This document shows, one piece after another, positions 41,076 through 49,334 of a DNA stretch of 64,000 nt (the stretch's first letter is position 1; each line of letters begins with the position of its first letter). Position numbers and translations under genes: made by a program. The DNA comes from Chloroflexota bacterium (GTDB taxonomy: Bacteria; Chloroflexota; Anaerolineae; UBA7937; B3-Chlor): NCBI GenBank assembly GCA_030603665.1, contig JAUVXJ010000001.1, positions 62,001-126,000 of the forward strand, in the 5' to 3' direction. The notes under the pieces were generated by a model. The model worked only from the letters and a program-made list of their open reading frames with translations. It did no database searches and was not told where the DNA came from.

Positions 41076-42263
41076 TCAGTACCAGTAGAAGGTCCGTATC
41101 TCGCTCTGGTGACCGATGGGCACGACGTCGAGGGTGCCCTCAGACTCAGTTTCGATCAGCTGTATGACAGCGACATGCCACTCGAAGAGGCGTTCCTCGA
41201 CGTCGACTGGCGGCCGTAGATCGAGCGGGACACGGTATGAGTTGGCCTTGGTCAGCTCGGCAATAATCTGCTCCTGCTCTGTCTCAGGTGATACGTAGCG
41301 TACCGAAACCGAGTACCATTCGTCTTCGCCCAGCAATCCCACGGACAGCCAATTGAGTAGGATCGGCGACTCAGCCTGTTCCTGACTGAATTTCCACCCG
41401 TCGGGCGGTCCAAGCAGGGCTGGTCCTGGATAGACGAACTGCGAAGAGACGGTCGGCGTAGGTGGTCCTCCGATTCCCGGGGTCTCTGCCGAGGAAGTGC
41501 GCCCGGGTATCACCAACTCCTGCCCCTCTCGGATCGAGTCGGGGTCGGTGATGCCATTGGCTTCCATGATAGCCTGCAGGGTGACGTTGAAGCGCCGTGC
41601 GATCTGCGACAGGCTGTCCCCCGCCTGGACCACGTAGGTCGTGGTCTGCGGCTCCGGGGCGGTGGCTGCGCTGGGAGTCTTCGAAGCCTCTGGGTTGGCC
41701 TCGGGAGTGGGGGGCTCCACTGGGATGAGCAACTCTTGGCCAACCGTAATCATGTGGTCAGAGAGGCCATTTGTGGCCATGATCGCATCCACAGGAACAC
41801 CGAACTGTGCGGCGATGAGGCTCAATGTGTCGCCGGAGCGGACGATGTAGGTGGTGACCTGCGGCGTGGCGGTTTCCGTGGGGAGTGCGGTGGGGGTTGG
41901 CGTTGCAGTGGGAGTGAATGTAGGAGTCGCCGTGAGCGTCAGGGTGGGAGTGGGAGTATGGTAGGTGCCGAGCTGTATCACTCGCCACGGCTTGATGAAC
42001 CATAAGGCCAGCAGCAGCACCACGCCCAGTGCAGCGCCCAACAGAGGAGCCGGAGGAATCATAGACAGCGAGACCTGGGGAAGGAAGCTCTTCCCTCCGC
42101 CCAAGCTCGCCTCGCACATCATGCAGGTCTTCGCGCCCTCGGCAACCCTGGCCCTGCAATCAGGGCAACGCCGCACGAACTTCTGAACCTGCACTCTATA
42201 GCCACAGGCAGGACATCTCCCGCGGCCACCCCTGAAGCTGGCGCCGCAGTTCGGGCACTTCAC
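41076..42263 (-). CDS. Zinc-ribbon, membrane-anchored LysM protein
   Basis: A 395-residue protein. Two zinc ribbons open it (CPNCG...CPACG and CPDCR...CMMCE, residues 3-50), followed by one transmembrane helix (about 72-92) and a Thr-Pro linker. Two LysM repeats follow (YIVRSGDTLSLIAAQFGVPV and YVVQAGDSLSQIARRFNVTL), which bind peptidoglycan. The final 110 residues (PALLGPPDGW, LNWLSVGLLGEDEWYSVSV) match the end of the 11916 protein. The ribbons are probably cytoplasmic and the LysM part external, so it may link an inside partner to the wall. Function unknown. Confidence 0.85.
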   Translation of the reverse strand: MKCPNCGASFRGGRGRCPACGYRVQVQKFVRRCPDCRARVAEGAKTCMMCEASLGGGKSFLPQVSLSMIPPAPLLGAALGVVLLLALWFIKPWRVIQLGTYHTPTPTLTLTATPTFTPTATPTPTALPTETATPQVTTYIVRSGDTLSLIAAQFGVPVDAIMATNGLSDHMITVGQELLIPVEPPTPEANPEASKTPSAATAPEPQTTTYVVQAGDSLSQIARRFNVTLQAIMEANGITDPDSIREGQELVIPGRTSSAETPGIGGPPTPTVSSQFVYPGPALLGPPDGWKFSQEQAESPILLNWLSVGLLGEDEWYSVSVRYVSPETEQEQIIAELTKANSYRVPLDLRPPVDVEERLFEWHVAVIQLIETESEGTLDVVPIGHQSEIRTFYWY

Positions 42264-42307
42264 CGTCGGCTCTACCCCCGAAAACTATCTATGCGTCAAA
42301 CAGCGAC

Positions 42308-42336
42308 ATTATACCAGAACCCCTGATAGTTGGCAA
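42308..42336 (-). promoter_or_regulatory. Sigma-70 promoter for the LysM gene
   Basis: On the minus strand TTGCCA (42336-42331), 17 bases, TATAAT (42313-42308), about 45 bases from the start. Confidence 0.7.
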
Positions 42337-42347
42337 CATCGCAGTAG

Positions 42348-42376
42348 TTGACTATGCGCGACACCATGCGTAGAAT
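42348..42376 (+). promoter_or_regulatory. Sigma-70 promoter for the 42409-44696 genes
   Basis: TTGACT (42348-42353), 17 bases, TAGAAT (42371-42376), about 33 bases before the ATG at 42409. Confidence 0.65.
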
Positions 42377-42408
42377 ACCAAGTGCATGTTGTTCAAAGGA
42401 GGAGCACG

Positions 42409-42699
42409 ATGTCCCCAGAGGCGCTCGTAATCGGACGGGACCTGGCCCTGATTCTGCTCATAATAGAAGCGATGGTACTGGCGGTTCCGCTGCTGGTTGT
42501 TCCCTTCTACGCGGTGAGGTACTTGCCTCGCGCAAAGGCCCCCACACGCGAGAAACTGCGCCAGATACGACAGGGAACGGAGCAGGTGGAGAAGGCAACG
42601 AAGCTCGTGTCGTCCATGGCCGTGCAGCCTTTCCTCTTGTCAAGGGCGGCCGCCGAAGGGCTCAAGAGCGGTCTGGGGTATCTGGTCAAGCGGAGGTGA
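42409..42699 (+). CDS. Small single-pass membrane protein
   Basis: A 96-residue protein with a hydrophobic helix at about 12-38 and a basic, mostly helical cytoplasmic tail (KAPTREKLRQIRQGTEQVEK). No family recognised. ATG 42409 follows AAAGGAGG by 6-8 bases. The next gene starts 4 bases after its stop and the third overlaps that one, so the three genes form one unit. Confidence 0.65.
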   Translation: MSPEALVIGRDLALILLIIEAMVLAVPLLVVPFYAVRYLPRAKAPTREKLRQIRQGTEQVEKATKLVSSMAVQPFLLSRAAAEGLKSGLGYLVKRR

Positions 42700-42702
42700 G
42701 GA

Positions 42703-42933
42703 GTGGAGAGAAGGAGCTGGAACCCAGCTATTCTTGTGGGAGTCACGCTGGGCGCGTTTCTAGGCGCGATCGCCGCCGTGCTGGTGCTTCGAAGGCGGAG
42801 GCGGGAAACAGATGTGTACCTGACGGACATCCGGTGGAGCGACGTGATAGCCCTGGTTGGCCCCGTCGTCGCGGTGACTCGCTGGCTGATTGAGATGAGT
42901 AGGAGAGAGCTGGTTGAACGTGACATGACATGA
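42703..42933 (+). CDS. Small membrane protein, YtxH-like in layout
   Basis: A 76-residue protein with an N-terminal Gly/Ala-rich helix ([20 protein letters not shown]), a basic stop-transfer and a second hydrophobic stretch near 49-60. It resembles the layout of YtxH-type proteins but homology cannot be claimed. The GTG at 42703 follows GGAGGTGAGGA. The stop overlaps the next start (ATGA). Confidence 0.6.
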   Translation: MERRSWNPAILVGVTLGAFLGAIAAVLVLRRRRRETDVYLTDIRWSDVIALVGPVVAVTRWLIEMSRRELVERDMT

Positions 42934-44696
42934 GGAAGCTCAACTCAGAGTCGTGGGTGACGATCATCGTCGCCCTCGCTGTTCTCAACTTCTTCATCTT
43001 TGGCGCATTCATCCTACTTGTGATATACACCGTACCCCGAGACGGCCCCCTCCCGGTCACCACCGTGGTCAGCGTTCAGCCGTCCCCCTCCGCGACGCGA
43101 ACGCCTATCGGTCCTTCACCCACGTTGGGTCTGGTCCCAACTTTCACTTCCACTCCCACTGCCGTGACCTTGCCGGCGAAGAGTACTCCTCAGCAGACGC
43201 ATACTGGCACTCCTTCTCCTTCGGATAGTGCGACGCGGACCCCGGATGGCGTAGCACCAAGCCCCAGCCCGACGAACACTGCCACGCTCACCCTCACTCC
43301 CACACGGAGGCCCACCAGGACCTGGACACCGACATCTACTCCTACCTCGACCGCCACTCCCTCGCAGACTCCGACACCGACGCACACCAGAACTCGGACT
43401 CCCACCTCCACTGCCACCTCGGCCGCGACCGCAACTGCCAGCCATACCTCGACTCCCACCGAGGTGCCCACGATAGCCGAAGCGGCCACGCCTTCATACA
43501 CGGCGACAGCCACGTCGACCAACACGCCAACTAGGACACCTACGTCTACTCGGACCAGTACTAGCACGCCCTCTCCGACATTCACCCGCACGAGCACGCC
43601 CTCTCCCACGCCCACGCACACCAGCACCCCTTCTCCCAGTCACACCAGCACAGCGACACCTAGTCCGACGCACACATGGGCGCCGACAGCCACAGCCGGG
43701 CTTGAGGTCACTCCCGAACCGGTGCAAGCGGTCTCCCTCCCCGCTCCCGCTCCTCCTTTGAATGCCACGGGGGAGAGCTTGGGAGGGGACCACATCGATC
43801 TGGCGTGGGACCCGCCCACAGACACACCTGGCGCCATCTTCCGCGTGTACTGGGACCAGGGGTCGGGTTACAACATCTATGCCCTGAGGACCAGTGTGCG
43901 CGGAGCAACCTACAGCGAGGGCGGGCTGAATCCTTCGACGAGGTATCGCTATCTGATCACTACGTTTGATGGTGAAAGGGAGTCCAGTCCTGTGGGGGTA
44001 GCCATCGAGACACACTCCTGGCTGCGCCTTCCCCTTGAGAGGATTATAGGGGCATCGGCCGCCCGCTCGGTGGCAGCCGCGACCCATGAGCCCCTGCCGG
44101 CGCCCTCCGCTGCGCCCTCATCTCCCCTACCATCGGAAGTCATGTTGGGCCTAATGGGTACCAACGATTACTTGGACGACCTGGGAAACCTGCATCTCGT
44201 TGGAGAGGTGCACAACGACATGGCCCACAACGTGGATCAGATTCGCGTGCGCGTCACGTTCTACGACGATGCAAGCAGCGTACTGGAGGCCGTGACCGGC
44301 TCCGCGCTACTGGATCTCCTGGCCCCCGGTCAGCGAAGTCCCTTCGTCATCGTCTGGGAGAACGCCGCCGATTGGCAGAGGTTCAGTCTGCGAGCGACAG
44401 CGCGGTCAACGACAGAGCGCGCACAAGAGGGACTGACCGTGGTGCATAGCTACGCACGCCTTGATGAGAAGGGACTGTACCACGTTCTCGGTACCCTCAA
44501 GAACGACGGACTGTCGACGGCGTATTATGTCAGCGTGGTTGTCTCTCTGTACGACTCCTTCGGAAAGATCTCCAACGCTGGTTTTGCACACGCCAGCCCC
44601 TCTCGGGTCCCTCCGGGCACAGCGGCCTCATTTGACTGTTCTTTCGAGTACTTCCCCTATCTGGCGGAGCACGCGGTGCAGGTGGCTCACAGATGA
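42930..44696 (+). CDS. Membrane-anchored protein with Thr-Pro repeats, fibronectin-III-like and FxLYD-like domains
   Basis: A 588-residue protein. One signal-anchor helix (about 10-32) is followed by about 210 residues of Ser/Thr-Pro repeats (43080-43690), with units such as [20 protein letters not shown] fibronectin-III-like domain comes next (about 268-365: [27 protein letters not shown]), then two FxLYD-like repeats ([19 protein letters not shown] and [19 protein letters not shown]). The Thr-rich stretch is probably an extended spacer, possibly glycosylated. It resembles the lipoprotein at 9886. Surface location is inferred; no enzyme domain is seen. Confidence 0.78.
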   Translation: MRKLNSESWVTIIVALAVLNFFIFGAFILLVIYTVPRDGPLPVTTVVSVQPSPSATRTPIGPSPTLGLVPTFTSTPTAVTLPAKSTPQQTHTGTPSPSDSATRTPDGVAPSPSPTNTATLTLTPTRRPTRTWTPTSTPTSTATPSQTPTPTHTRTRTPTSTATSAATATASHTSTPTEVPTIAEAATPSYTATATSTNTPTRTPTSTRTSTSTPSPTFTRTSTPSPTPTHTSTPSPSHTSTATPSPTHTWAPTATAGLEVTPEPVQAVSLPAPAPPLNATGESLGGDHIDLAWDPPTDTPGAIFRVYWDQGSGYNIYALRTSVRGATYSEGGLNPSTRYRYLITTFDGERESSPVGVAIETHSWLRLPLERIIGASAARSVAAATHEPLPAPSAAPSSPLPSEVMLGLMGTNDYLDDLGNLHLVGEVHNDMAHNVDQIRVRVTFYDDASSVLEAVTGSALLDLLAPGQRSPFVIVWENAADWQRFSLRATARSTTERAQEGLTVVHSYARLDEKGLYHVLGTLKNDGLSTAYYVSVVVSLYDSFGKISNAGFAHASPSRVPPGTAASFDCSFEYFPYLAEHAVQVAHR

Positions 44697-44837
44697 CGAT
44701 GTGTCTCGGATGCGCGCAGGCCAGACTTGCGTGGTTGAACCCCGTGCAGTCACCTGGTCTCGGCCATTGTACCCGGGCCCGTCAGGGGGCACTGGCGCGA
44801 GTGACGAGTTCGCCCGCAGGCCGATGCGGCGCAGTGA

Positions 44838-44866
44838 TTGACAGAGGGATTCCGGCTGCGTATAAT
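44838..44866 (+). promoter_or_regulatory. Consensus sigma-70 promoter for the GltD-like gene
   Basis: TTGACA (44838-44843), 17 bases, TATAAT (44861-44866): a perfect match to both hexamers, 60 bases before the TTG start. Likely a strong promoter. Confidence 0.85.
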
Positions 44867-44926
44867 ACCGGGCGGCCCGAAGTCCTGTGGTAGATTGTCT
44901 GGGCAGCATGACGTGAGGAGGTCATC

Positions 44927-46273
44927 TTGCCCGAGAAGAAGAAGATGCAGCTTGACCGAGAGAAGATGAGGGTGCAGGATGCGACCGCCCGCATCCACAA
45001 CTTTGATGAGGTAGCATTGGGCTACAGCAAAGAGGAAGCGATTGCCGAAGCCGAGAGATGCCTGGCCTGCAAGAAATTGCCGTGCAATGAGGCCTGCCCT
45101 ATCCACTGTTTACCGGCGGAGTACATAGAACTCATAGCCGAAGGCGACTTTGACAGGGCACTTGCTCAGATTCTCGAGTACAACCCCTTGGCGGCCAGTT
45201 GCGGCCGGGTGTGCGCGCACTTCTGCGAGGCGAAGTGCACCTTGGACAAGAAAGGAACCCCGGTGGCCATAGCGTTTCTGAAGAGGGCGGCAGCTGACTA
45301 CGGCCAGGCAAGCGTTGAGGCCGGAGCACCAACAGGCAAGAAGGTTGCCGTCGTGGGTTCTGGGCCAGCAGGACTCGCGGTGGCCTGGGAATGTGCAAAG
45401 GCTGGCCATGCCGTGATCATCTTCGAGGCACACGGGCTGGCGGGAGGGATGCTGTGGCTGGGTATCCCATCATATAGACTGCCCCGGGAGGCGATCCAGG
45501 AGGACGTGCAGAGGGTACTGGACCTGGGCGTGGAACTGAGGCTTGAGTCGCCCATCACCACTGAGCAGCAGATTCTCGATCTGCAGAAGGAGTTCGATGC
45601 CGTGTTCATCGGCATCGGGGCCCACGAACCACGTTGGATGGGCATCGAGGGGGAGGACCTAGAGGGCGTAATCCATGCCATCGATTTCCTGAGGGAGGTC
45701 AACTCCGGGAAGGACGTCGTGGTTGGCGCGAGGACCGCCGTCATCGGCGGAGGCAACGTGGCTATGGATGCCGTTCGGAGCGCTCGTCGCCTGGGAGCGG
45801 AAGCGTTCATCGTCTATCGCCGAGCAAGGGAGCAGATGCCAGCCGATGAGGCGGAGATCGAGGAGACGGAGGAGGAAGGGATCGTCTTCCACTTCCTGAC
45901 CAATCCCACGCGCGTTCTCGGCAAGGACGGCAAGATGACGGGGCTCGAGTGTTTGCAGATGGAATTGGGAGAACCGGATGAAAGCGGGCGACGGCGCCCC
46001 CTGCCTGTTGAGGGGTCCGAATTCCTGATTGAGGCAGATATGATGATCCAGGCCATCAGCCAGCGCCCCGATATCTCCTGGATGGAGGAGGATTCGAACC
46101 TGAAGACCACGCGATGGCAAACCTTTGAGGTTGACTCGGAAACCAATGAGACCTCTGTCCCAGGGGTGTTCGCCGCCGGGGACGCGGTTACCGGTCCGGC
46201 CACCATTGTGGAAGCCATCGCGGATGCGAGAAAGGCTGTCGAGGGAATCCTCGATTATCTGGAGCGAAGCTAA
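44927..46273 (+). CDS. gltD: GltD/NfnB-like FAD-dependent oxidoreductase
   Basis: A 448-residue protein of the glutamate synthase small-subunit type. The N-terminal iron-sulfur domain has CLACKKLPCNEACP and CGRVCAHFCEAKC. The FAD-binding KVAVVGSGPAGLAVAWECAK is at about 142-161, the NADPH-binding site TAVIGGGNVAMDAVRSARRL near 270, and VFAAGDAVTGPATIVEAIAD closes the FAD fold. Stand-alone copies occur as homotetrameric glutamate synthases or as electron-transfer partners (NfnB-like). No large subunit is nearby. The TTG start at 44927 follows GAGGAGGTC. It has a consensus promoter and a terminator at 46301-46333, so it is monocistronic. Confidence 0.9.
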   Translation: MPEKKKMQLDREKMRVQDATARIHNFDEVALGYSKEEAIAEAERCLACKKLPCNEACPIHCLPAEYIELIAEGDFDRALAQILEYNPLAASCGRVCAHFCEAKCTLDKKGTPVAIAFLKRAAADYGQASVEAGAPTGKKVAVVGSGPAGLAVAWECAKAGHAVIIFEAHGLAGGMLWLGIPSYRLPREAIQEDVQRVLDLGVELRLESPITTEQQILDLQKEFDAVFIGIGAHEPRWMGIEGEDLEGVIHAIDFLREVNSGKDVVVGARTAVIGGGNVAMDAVRSARRLGAEAFIVYRRAREQMPADEAEIEETEEEGIVFHFLTNPTRVLGKDGKMTGLECLQMELGEPDESGRRRPLPVEGSEFLIEADMMIQAISQRPDISWMEEDSNLKTTRWQTFEVDSETNETSVPGVFAAGDAVTGPATIVEAIADARKAVEGILDYLERS

Positions 46274-46300
46274 CACGGATAGCAGCGTTGAACCTTTGGT

Positions 46301-46333
46301 GGGAGGGATAGGGCCCGTCTGCCCTTCCCTCCC
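46301..46333 (+). terminator. Intrinsic terminator after the GltD-like gene
   Basis: GGGAGGGATAGGGC (46301-46314) pairs with GCCCTTCCCTCCC (46321-46333) with one bulge and a 6-base loop. Confidence 0.6.
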
Positions 46334-46359
46334 TTGTGCATAATCAGGTGGGTCAATTG

Positions 46360-47487
46360 GTGAGGATTAGGCGGAAGGAAGTCGTCGCGCGGGTTCTTCG
46401 AGCACTGGTGCTGGTCGCCGTCCTGATCATGGCCGGAGCGATCCCCAAGCCCATCATCATCGTGGGACCGCCCCACACTGTGGAGACGGTGAATCCGAAG
46501 ATGGGAGTCCACACGCGTTTGACCGACGAGGTCGAGGAGTGGAAGATACAGCGTTCCCTCCAGCTTGTGCGAGAGATGGGAGCTCCATGGATAGTCGAGT
46601 ACTTTCCCTGGGGGTACATCGAACCCGCCAAGGGTCAGTTCGATTGGCAGCACGCGGACATGGTTGTGGATCACGCTGTCAACCAGGGCCTCACGGTGAT
46701 GGCGCGGTTGGACTTCGTGCCTGAGTGGGCACGTCCCAAGGATACCACCTTCCGCTATCTGGACGAGGATCACTACGAGGACTACGGTGACTTCGTCTAC
46801 GCCTTCGTTGAGCGCTTCCAGGGACGCGTCGACTACTTTGTCATTTGGAACGAACCCAACTTGAGCTTCGAGTGGGGCTATCGCCCCGTGGATCCGGAGG
46901 CGTACACCGAGCTGCTTAAGGTGGCCTACCGGCGTGCCAAGGAGGCCAATCCCGACTGCTACGTCCTGAATGGGGGGCTGGCCCCCACCATCGCCCGGGA
47001 AGGGAACGAGTGGGGTCTCAGCGATCTCCTCTTCCTTCAACGGATGTACGATGCCGGCGCCAAGGAATACTTCGACATTCTGTCAATCCACGCCTACGGC
47101 TTCGTTTATCCTCCTGACGACCCTCCGGCGGAGAACAAGATCAGCTTCTCGAGGGTAGCGTTGGCCTACGAAGTCATGGTGCGAAACGGCGATGGAGACA
47201 AGAAGGTCATGATCACCGAGGGAGGATGGAACGACCATCCTCGTTGGACAAAGGCGGTGCGTCCCTACCAGCGCATTCTCTATACCATCCAGGCCTACGA
47301 GATGGCTAGGGATTGGGAATGGTGTCAGGCGTTCGTGGTCTGGTCCTTCCGTACGCCGGTCCCAGAGAAGAACTTCCGCGACTACTACACTCTGGTGACA
47401 ACAGGGTTCATCCTCAAGCCGATATACCTTGAGCTTCAGAACTACGCCAGGGGAGCTACAGATTGGCTGCTGGAACCGGCAATGTGA
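46360..47487 (+). CDS. Secreted clan GH-A glycoside hydrolase (GH39/cellulase-like)
   Basis: A 375-residue protein with an N-terminal signal or anchor helix (about 10-30) and a TIM-barrel. FVIWNEPNLSFEWG supplies the acid/base Glu after Asn (NEP), and KVMITEGGWND the probable nucleophile Glu; both are hallmarks of clan GH-A. DILSIHAYGF is another barrel strand. The substrate is unknown. GTG 46360, behind AGGTGG, is preferred because the longer GTG at 46336 abuts the terminator stem. It is followed 12 bases later by a solute-binding protein gene; the two probably share a transcript. Confidence 0.8.
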   Translation: MRIRRKEVVARVLRALVLVAVLIMAGAIPKPIIIVGPPHTVETVNPKMGVHTRLTDEVEEWKIQRSLQLVREMGAPWIVEYFPWGYIEPAKGQFDWQHADMVVDHAVNQGLTVMARLDFVPEWARPKDTTFRYLDEDHYEDYGDFVYAFVERFQGRVDYFVIWNEPNLSFEWGYRPVDPEAYTELLKVAYRRAKEANPDCYVLNGGLAPTIAREGNEWGLSDLLFLQRMYDAGAKEYFDILSIHAYGFVYPPDDPPAENKISFSRVALAYEVMVRNGDGDKKVMITEGGWNDHPRWTKAVRPYQRILYTIQAYEMARDWEWCQAFVVWSFRTPVPEKNFRDYYTLVTTGFILKPIYLELQNYARGATDWLLEPAM

Positions 47488-47499
47488 CGGGCAGAGCCC

Positions 47500-48306
47500 A
47501 TGGATGATGGCAGAAGGCAGAGACGTTGGACCCTGGCACTGGTAGTCGGGCTGGCCGTGCTATCTTGTGCGGCCGGTGTCTGGGTGGTGCTGACGCCGGG
47601 CGAGCCAGCGACGGACGAGACGTGGGAGCTCATCCAGGAGGAGGGTGTGCTGCGGATCGCGATGGATGCCAGCTATCCACCCTTCGAGTTCATCGATGAA
47701 GAAGGCAGCCTTGTGGGGTACGACGTCGACCTTGCCCATGAGTTGGGCCGCAGATTCGGCGTGGACGTGGAATTCGTGATCATTTCCTTCGATGGGCTGT
47801 ACGACGCGTTGCGAGTGAAAAGGGTGGACCTGATCCTGTCTGCCCTGCCTTTCGACTTGAGGCTGACTGAGGACGTGGCGTATTCCCATTCCTACTTCAA
47901 TGCAGGGCAAGTGCTCGTGGTCCGTGAGGAGGAAGCTGACATATCCAGCGTGGAGAATCTGCAGGGACGGCGCGTGGGGGTTGAGTGGGGTTCCATGGGA
48001 GACGTGGAGGCGCGAGAGTTGCTCAGGAGGATGGAGTTCGAGCTGTACCAGTATCCTGCCCCCCAGGAGGCGCTTGCCGTGCTTGCAGAGGGAGAGATAG
48101 ACGCGGCGATCACAGATGCGGTGTCAGCCTACCAGTTCTCTCGCCAGCACGGAGGCATCAAGATCACAGGCTCCCCTGTCACGGATGAGCCGTATGTCAT
48201 GGCCACATTGCCGAGCAGCTTCGCCCTCCAGGTGCGAGTCAACGAGGCCATCCTCGATCTGAGCGCCAATGGCTTCCTGGATCAGCTACGATTGGTGTGG
48301 TTCTAG
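47500..48306 (+). CDS. Family 3 extracellular solute-binding protein
   Basis: A 268-residue periplasmic-binding-type protein. An N-terminal signal or anchor helix (about 10-31) ends at LSCAAG-like residues; a classical lipobox is not clear. VLRIAMDASYPPFEFIDEEG, LVGYDVDLAHELGRRFGVDV and VGVEWGSMGDVEARELL are typical of polar amino-acid-binding components or of sensor domains. No ABC permease or ATPase lies nearby, so it is an orphan that may pair with a remote transporter. Its last 21 bases overlap the convergent asparaginase gene. Confidence 0.85.
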   Translation: MDDGRRQRRWTLALVVGLAVLSCAAGVWVVLTPGEPATDETWELIQEEGVLRIAMDASYPPFEFIDEEGSLVGYDVDLAHELGRRFGVDVEFVIISFDGLYDALRVKRVDLILSALPFDLRLTEDVAYSHSYFNAGQVLVVREEEADISSVENLQGRRVGVEWGSMGDVEARELLRRMEFELYQYPAPQEALAVLAEGEIDAAITDAVSAYQFSRQHGGIKITGSPVTDEPYVMATLPSSFALQVRVNEAILDLSANGFLDQLRLVWF

Positions 48307-49275
48307 CAGCCCGACAGTGAACAGATTCTGGATGGCCTCTCTATCTCGATCTTCCCCCAAGGCCACCATCAGCATGATGCGCGATTTCTGTCCGTTCACG
48401 CCCTCAGCGAAGACGACTCCTGCCCTGTCCAGGTCTCTGTATGCCCCTTCGTAGCCGTAGGCATCATAAACGCGGCCGCTGGGGCAGCGCGAGGCGATCA
48501 CCACAACCATTCCTTGCTGAACCGCTTCGCGGATGGTTGGCATCCATGGAGGCGGCACTCGGCCGCCGCCCAACGCTTCGATTATGACGCCCGCAGCCCT
48601 CCTCGCCATCAACTGCCGCAGGAATGCCACATCCATGCCAACCGCAAGTTTGACCAAGTAGACATCCTGGTTGAGTCTGGAGCAGGGGATGTGCTGGCGA
48701 GCGACGCGGCGGTCCAGTACCACCTTATCTCCGTCAACCCTCCCCAGAGGCCCGAGGCCCAAGGACTTGAAAGTATCCAGGCTCTGCGTGTGCGTCTTGC
48801 TTACCTGGCGCGCGGCGTGTATCTCCTGGTTCATCACCACCAGTGCCCCTAGACCTCTCGCGGTGTCGCTAGCCGCAACCCGGATCGTGGCCAGGAGGTT
48901 CGCCATGCCTTCGTAGCCCACGTCAGATGCCGTGCGCATGGCCCCGGTCAACGCGATGGGCTTGTCGGTGTCCACCGTGAGGTCGAGGAGATAGGCCGTC
49001 TCCTCCATGGTGTCAGTCCCGTGGGTGACAATTACACCCTGCACCTCATCGTCTTCGACCAGTTCGGCGACTCGCGTTCTGAGACCCCATATTGTATCCA
49101 CCGTGAAATGTGCACTGGGCAGGTTGCAGTACTCCTCGATCTCCACCGCTCTCACGTCCTGGGGTAGCTGTTTGAGGAAGTCCTCGCTTCTCAGGGCAGG
49201 GATGGCTCCCCCAGCTGACGCATCGTGCCTCATGGCGATGGTCCCACCCGTGGTGATGACACGAACTATGGCCAT
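48286..49275 (-). CDS. L-asparaginase-type amidohydrolase
   Basis: A 329-residue protein. VRVITTGGTIAM holds the first catalytic Thr, and VIVTHGTDTMEETAYLL the second Thr-Asp motif; both define the asparaginase/glutaminase family. No signal peptide is visible, so it is probably cytoplasmic (type I-like). ATG 49275 follows GGAGAGCGG; a longer reading to 49317 lacks a site. It lies 59 bases downstream of smc and could share its transcript. Its end overlaps the solute-binding gene by 21 bases on the other strand. Confidence 0.92.
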   Translation of the reverse strand: MAIVRVITTGGTIAMRHDASAGGAIPALRSEDFLKQLPQDVRAVEIEEYCNLPSAHFTVDTIWGLRTRVAELVEDDEVQGVIVTHGTDTMEETAYLLDLTVDTDKPIALTGAMRTASDVGYEGMANLLATIRVAASDTARGLGALVVMNQEIHAARQVSKTHTQSLDTFKSLGLGPLGRVDGDKVVLDRRVARQHIPCSRLNQDVYLVKLAVGMDVAFLRQLMARRAAGVIIEALGGGRVPPPWMPTIREAVQQGMVVVIASRCPSGRVYDAYGYEGAYRDLDRAGVVFAEGVNGQKSRIMLMVALGEDRDREAIQNLFTVGLLEPHQS

Positions 49276-49334
49276 CCGCTCTCCTTCACAGCACTGGATC
49301 AAGAAACCTCCGGGCAACGACCCCGTTCCCAGGA

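Noticed and set aside
42348..42893. Plus-strand frame of 181 codons across the two small membrane genes
   Set aside because: The small genes have ribosome sites and membrane helices, while this frame is Arg/Gly-rich without a domain and begins within the promoter.
43080..43690. Thr-Pro repeat region considered as a CRISPR or tandem DNA repeat
   Set aside because: The repeats are irregular at DNA level and stay in frame, so they encode a protein linker.
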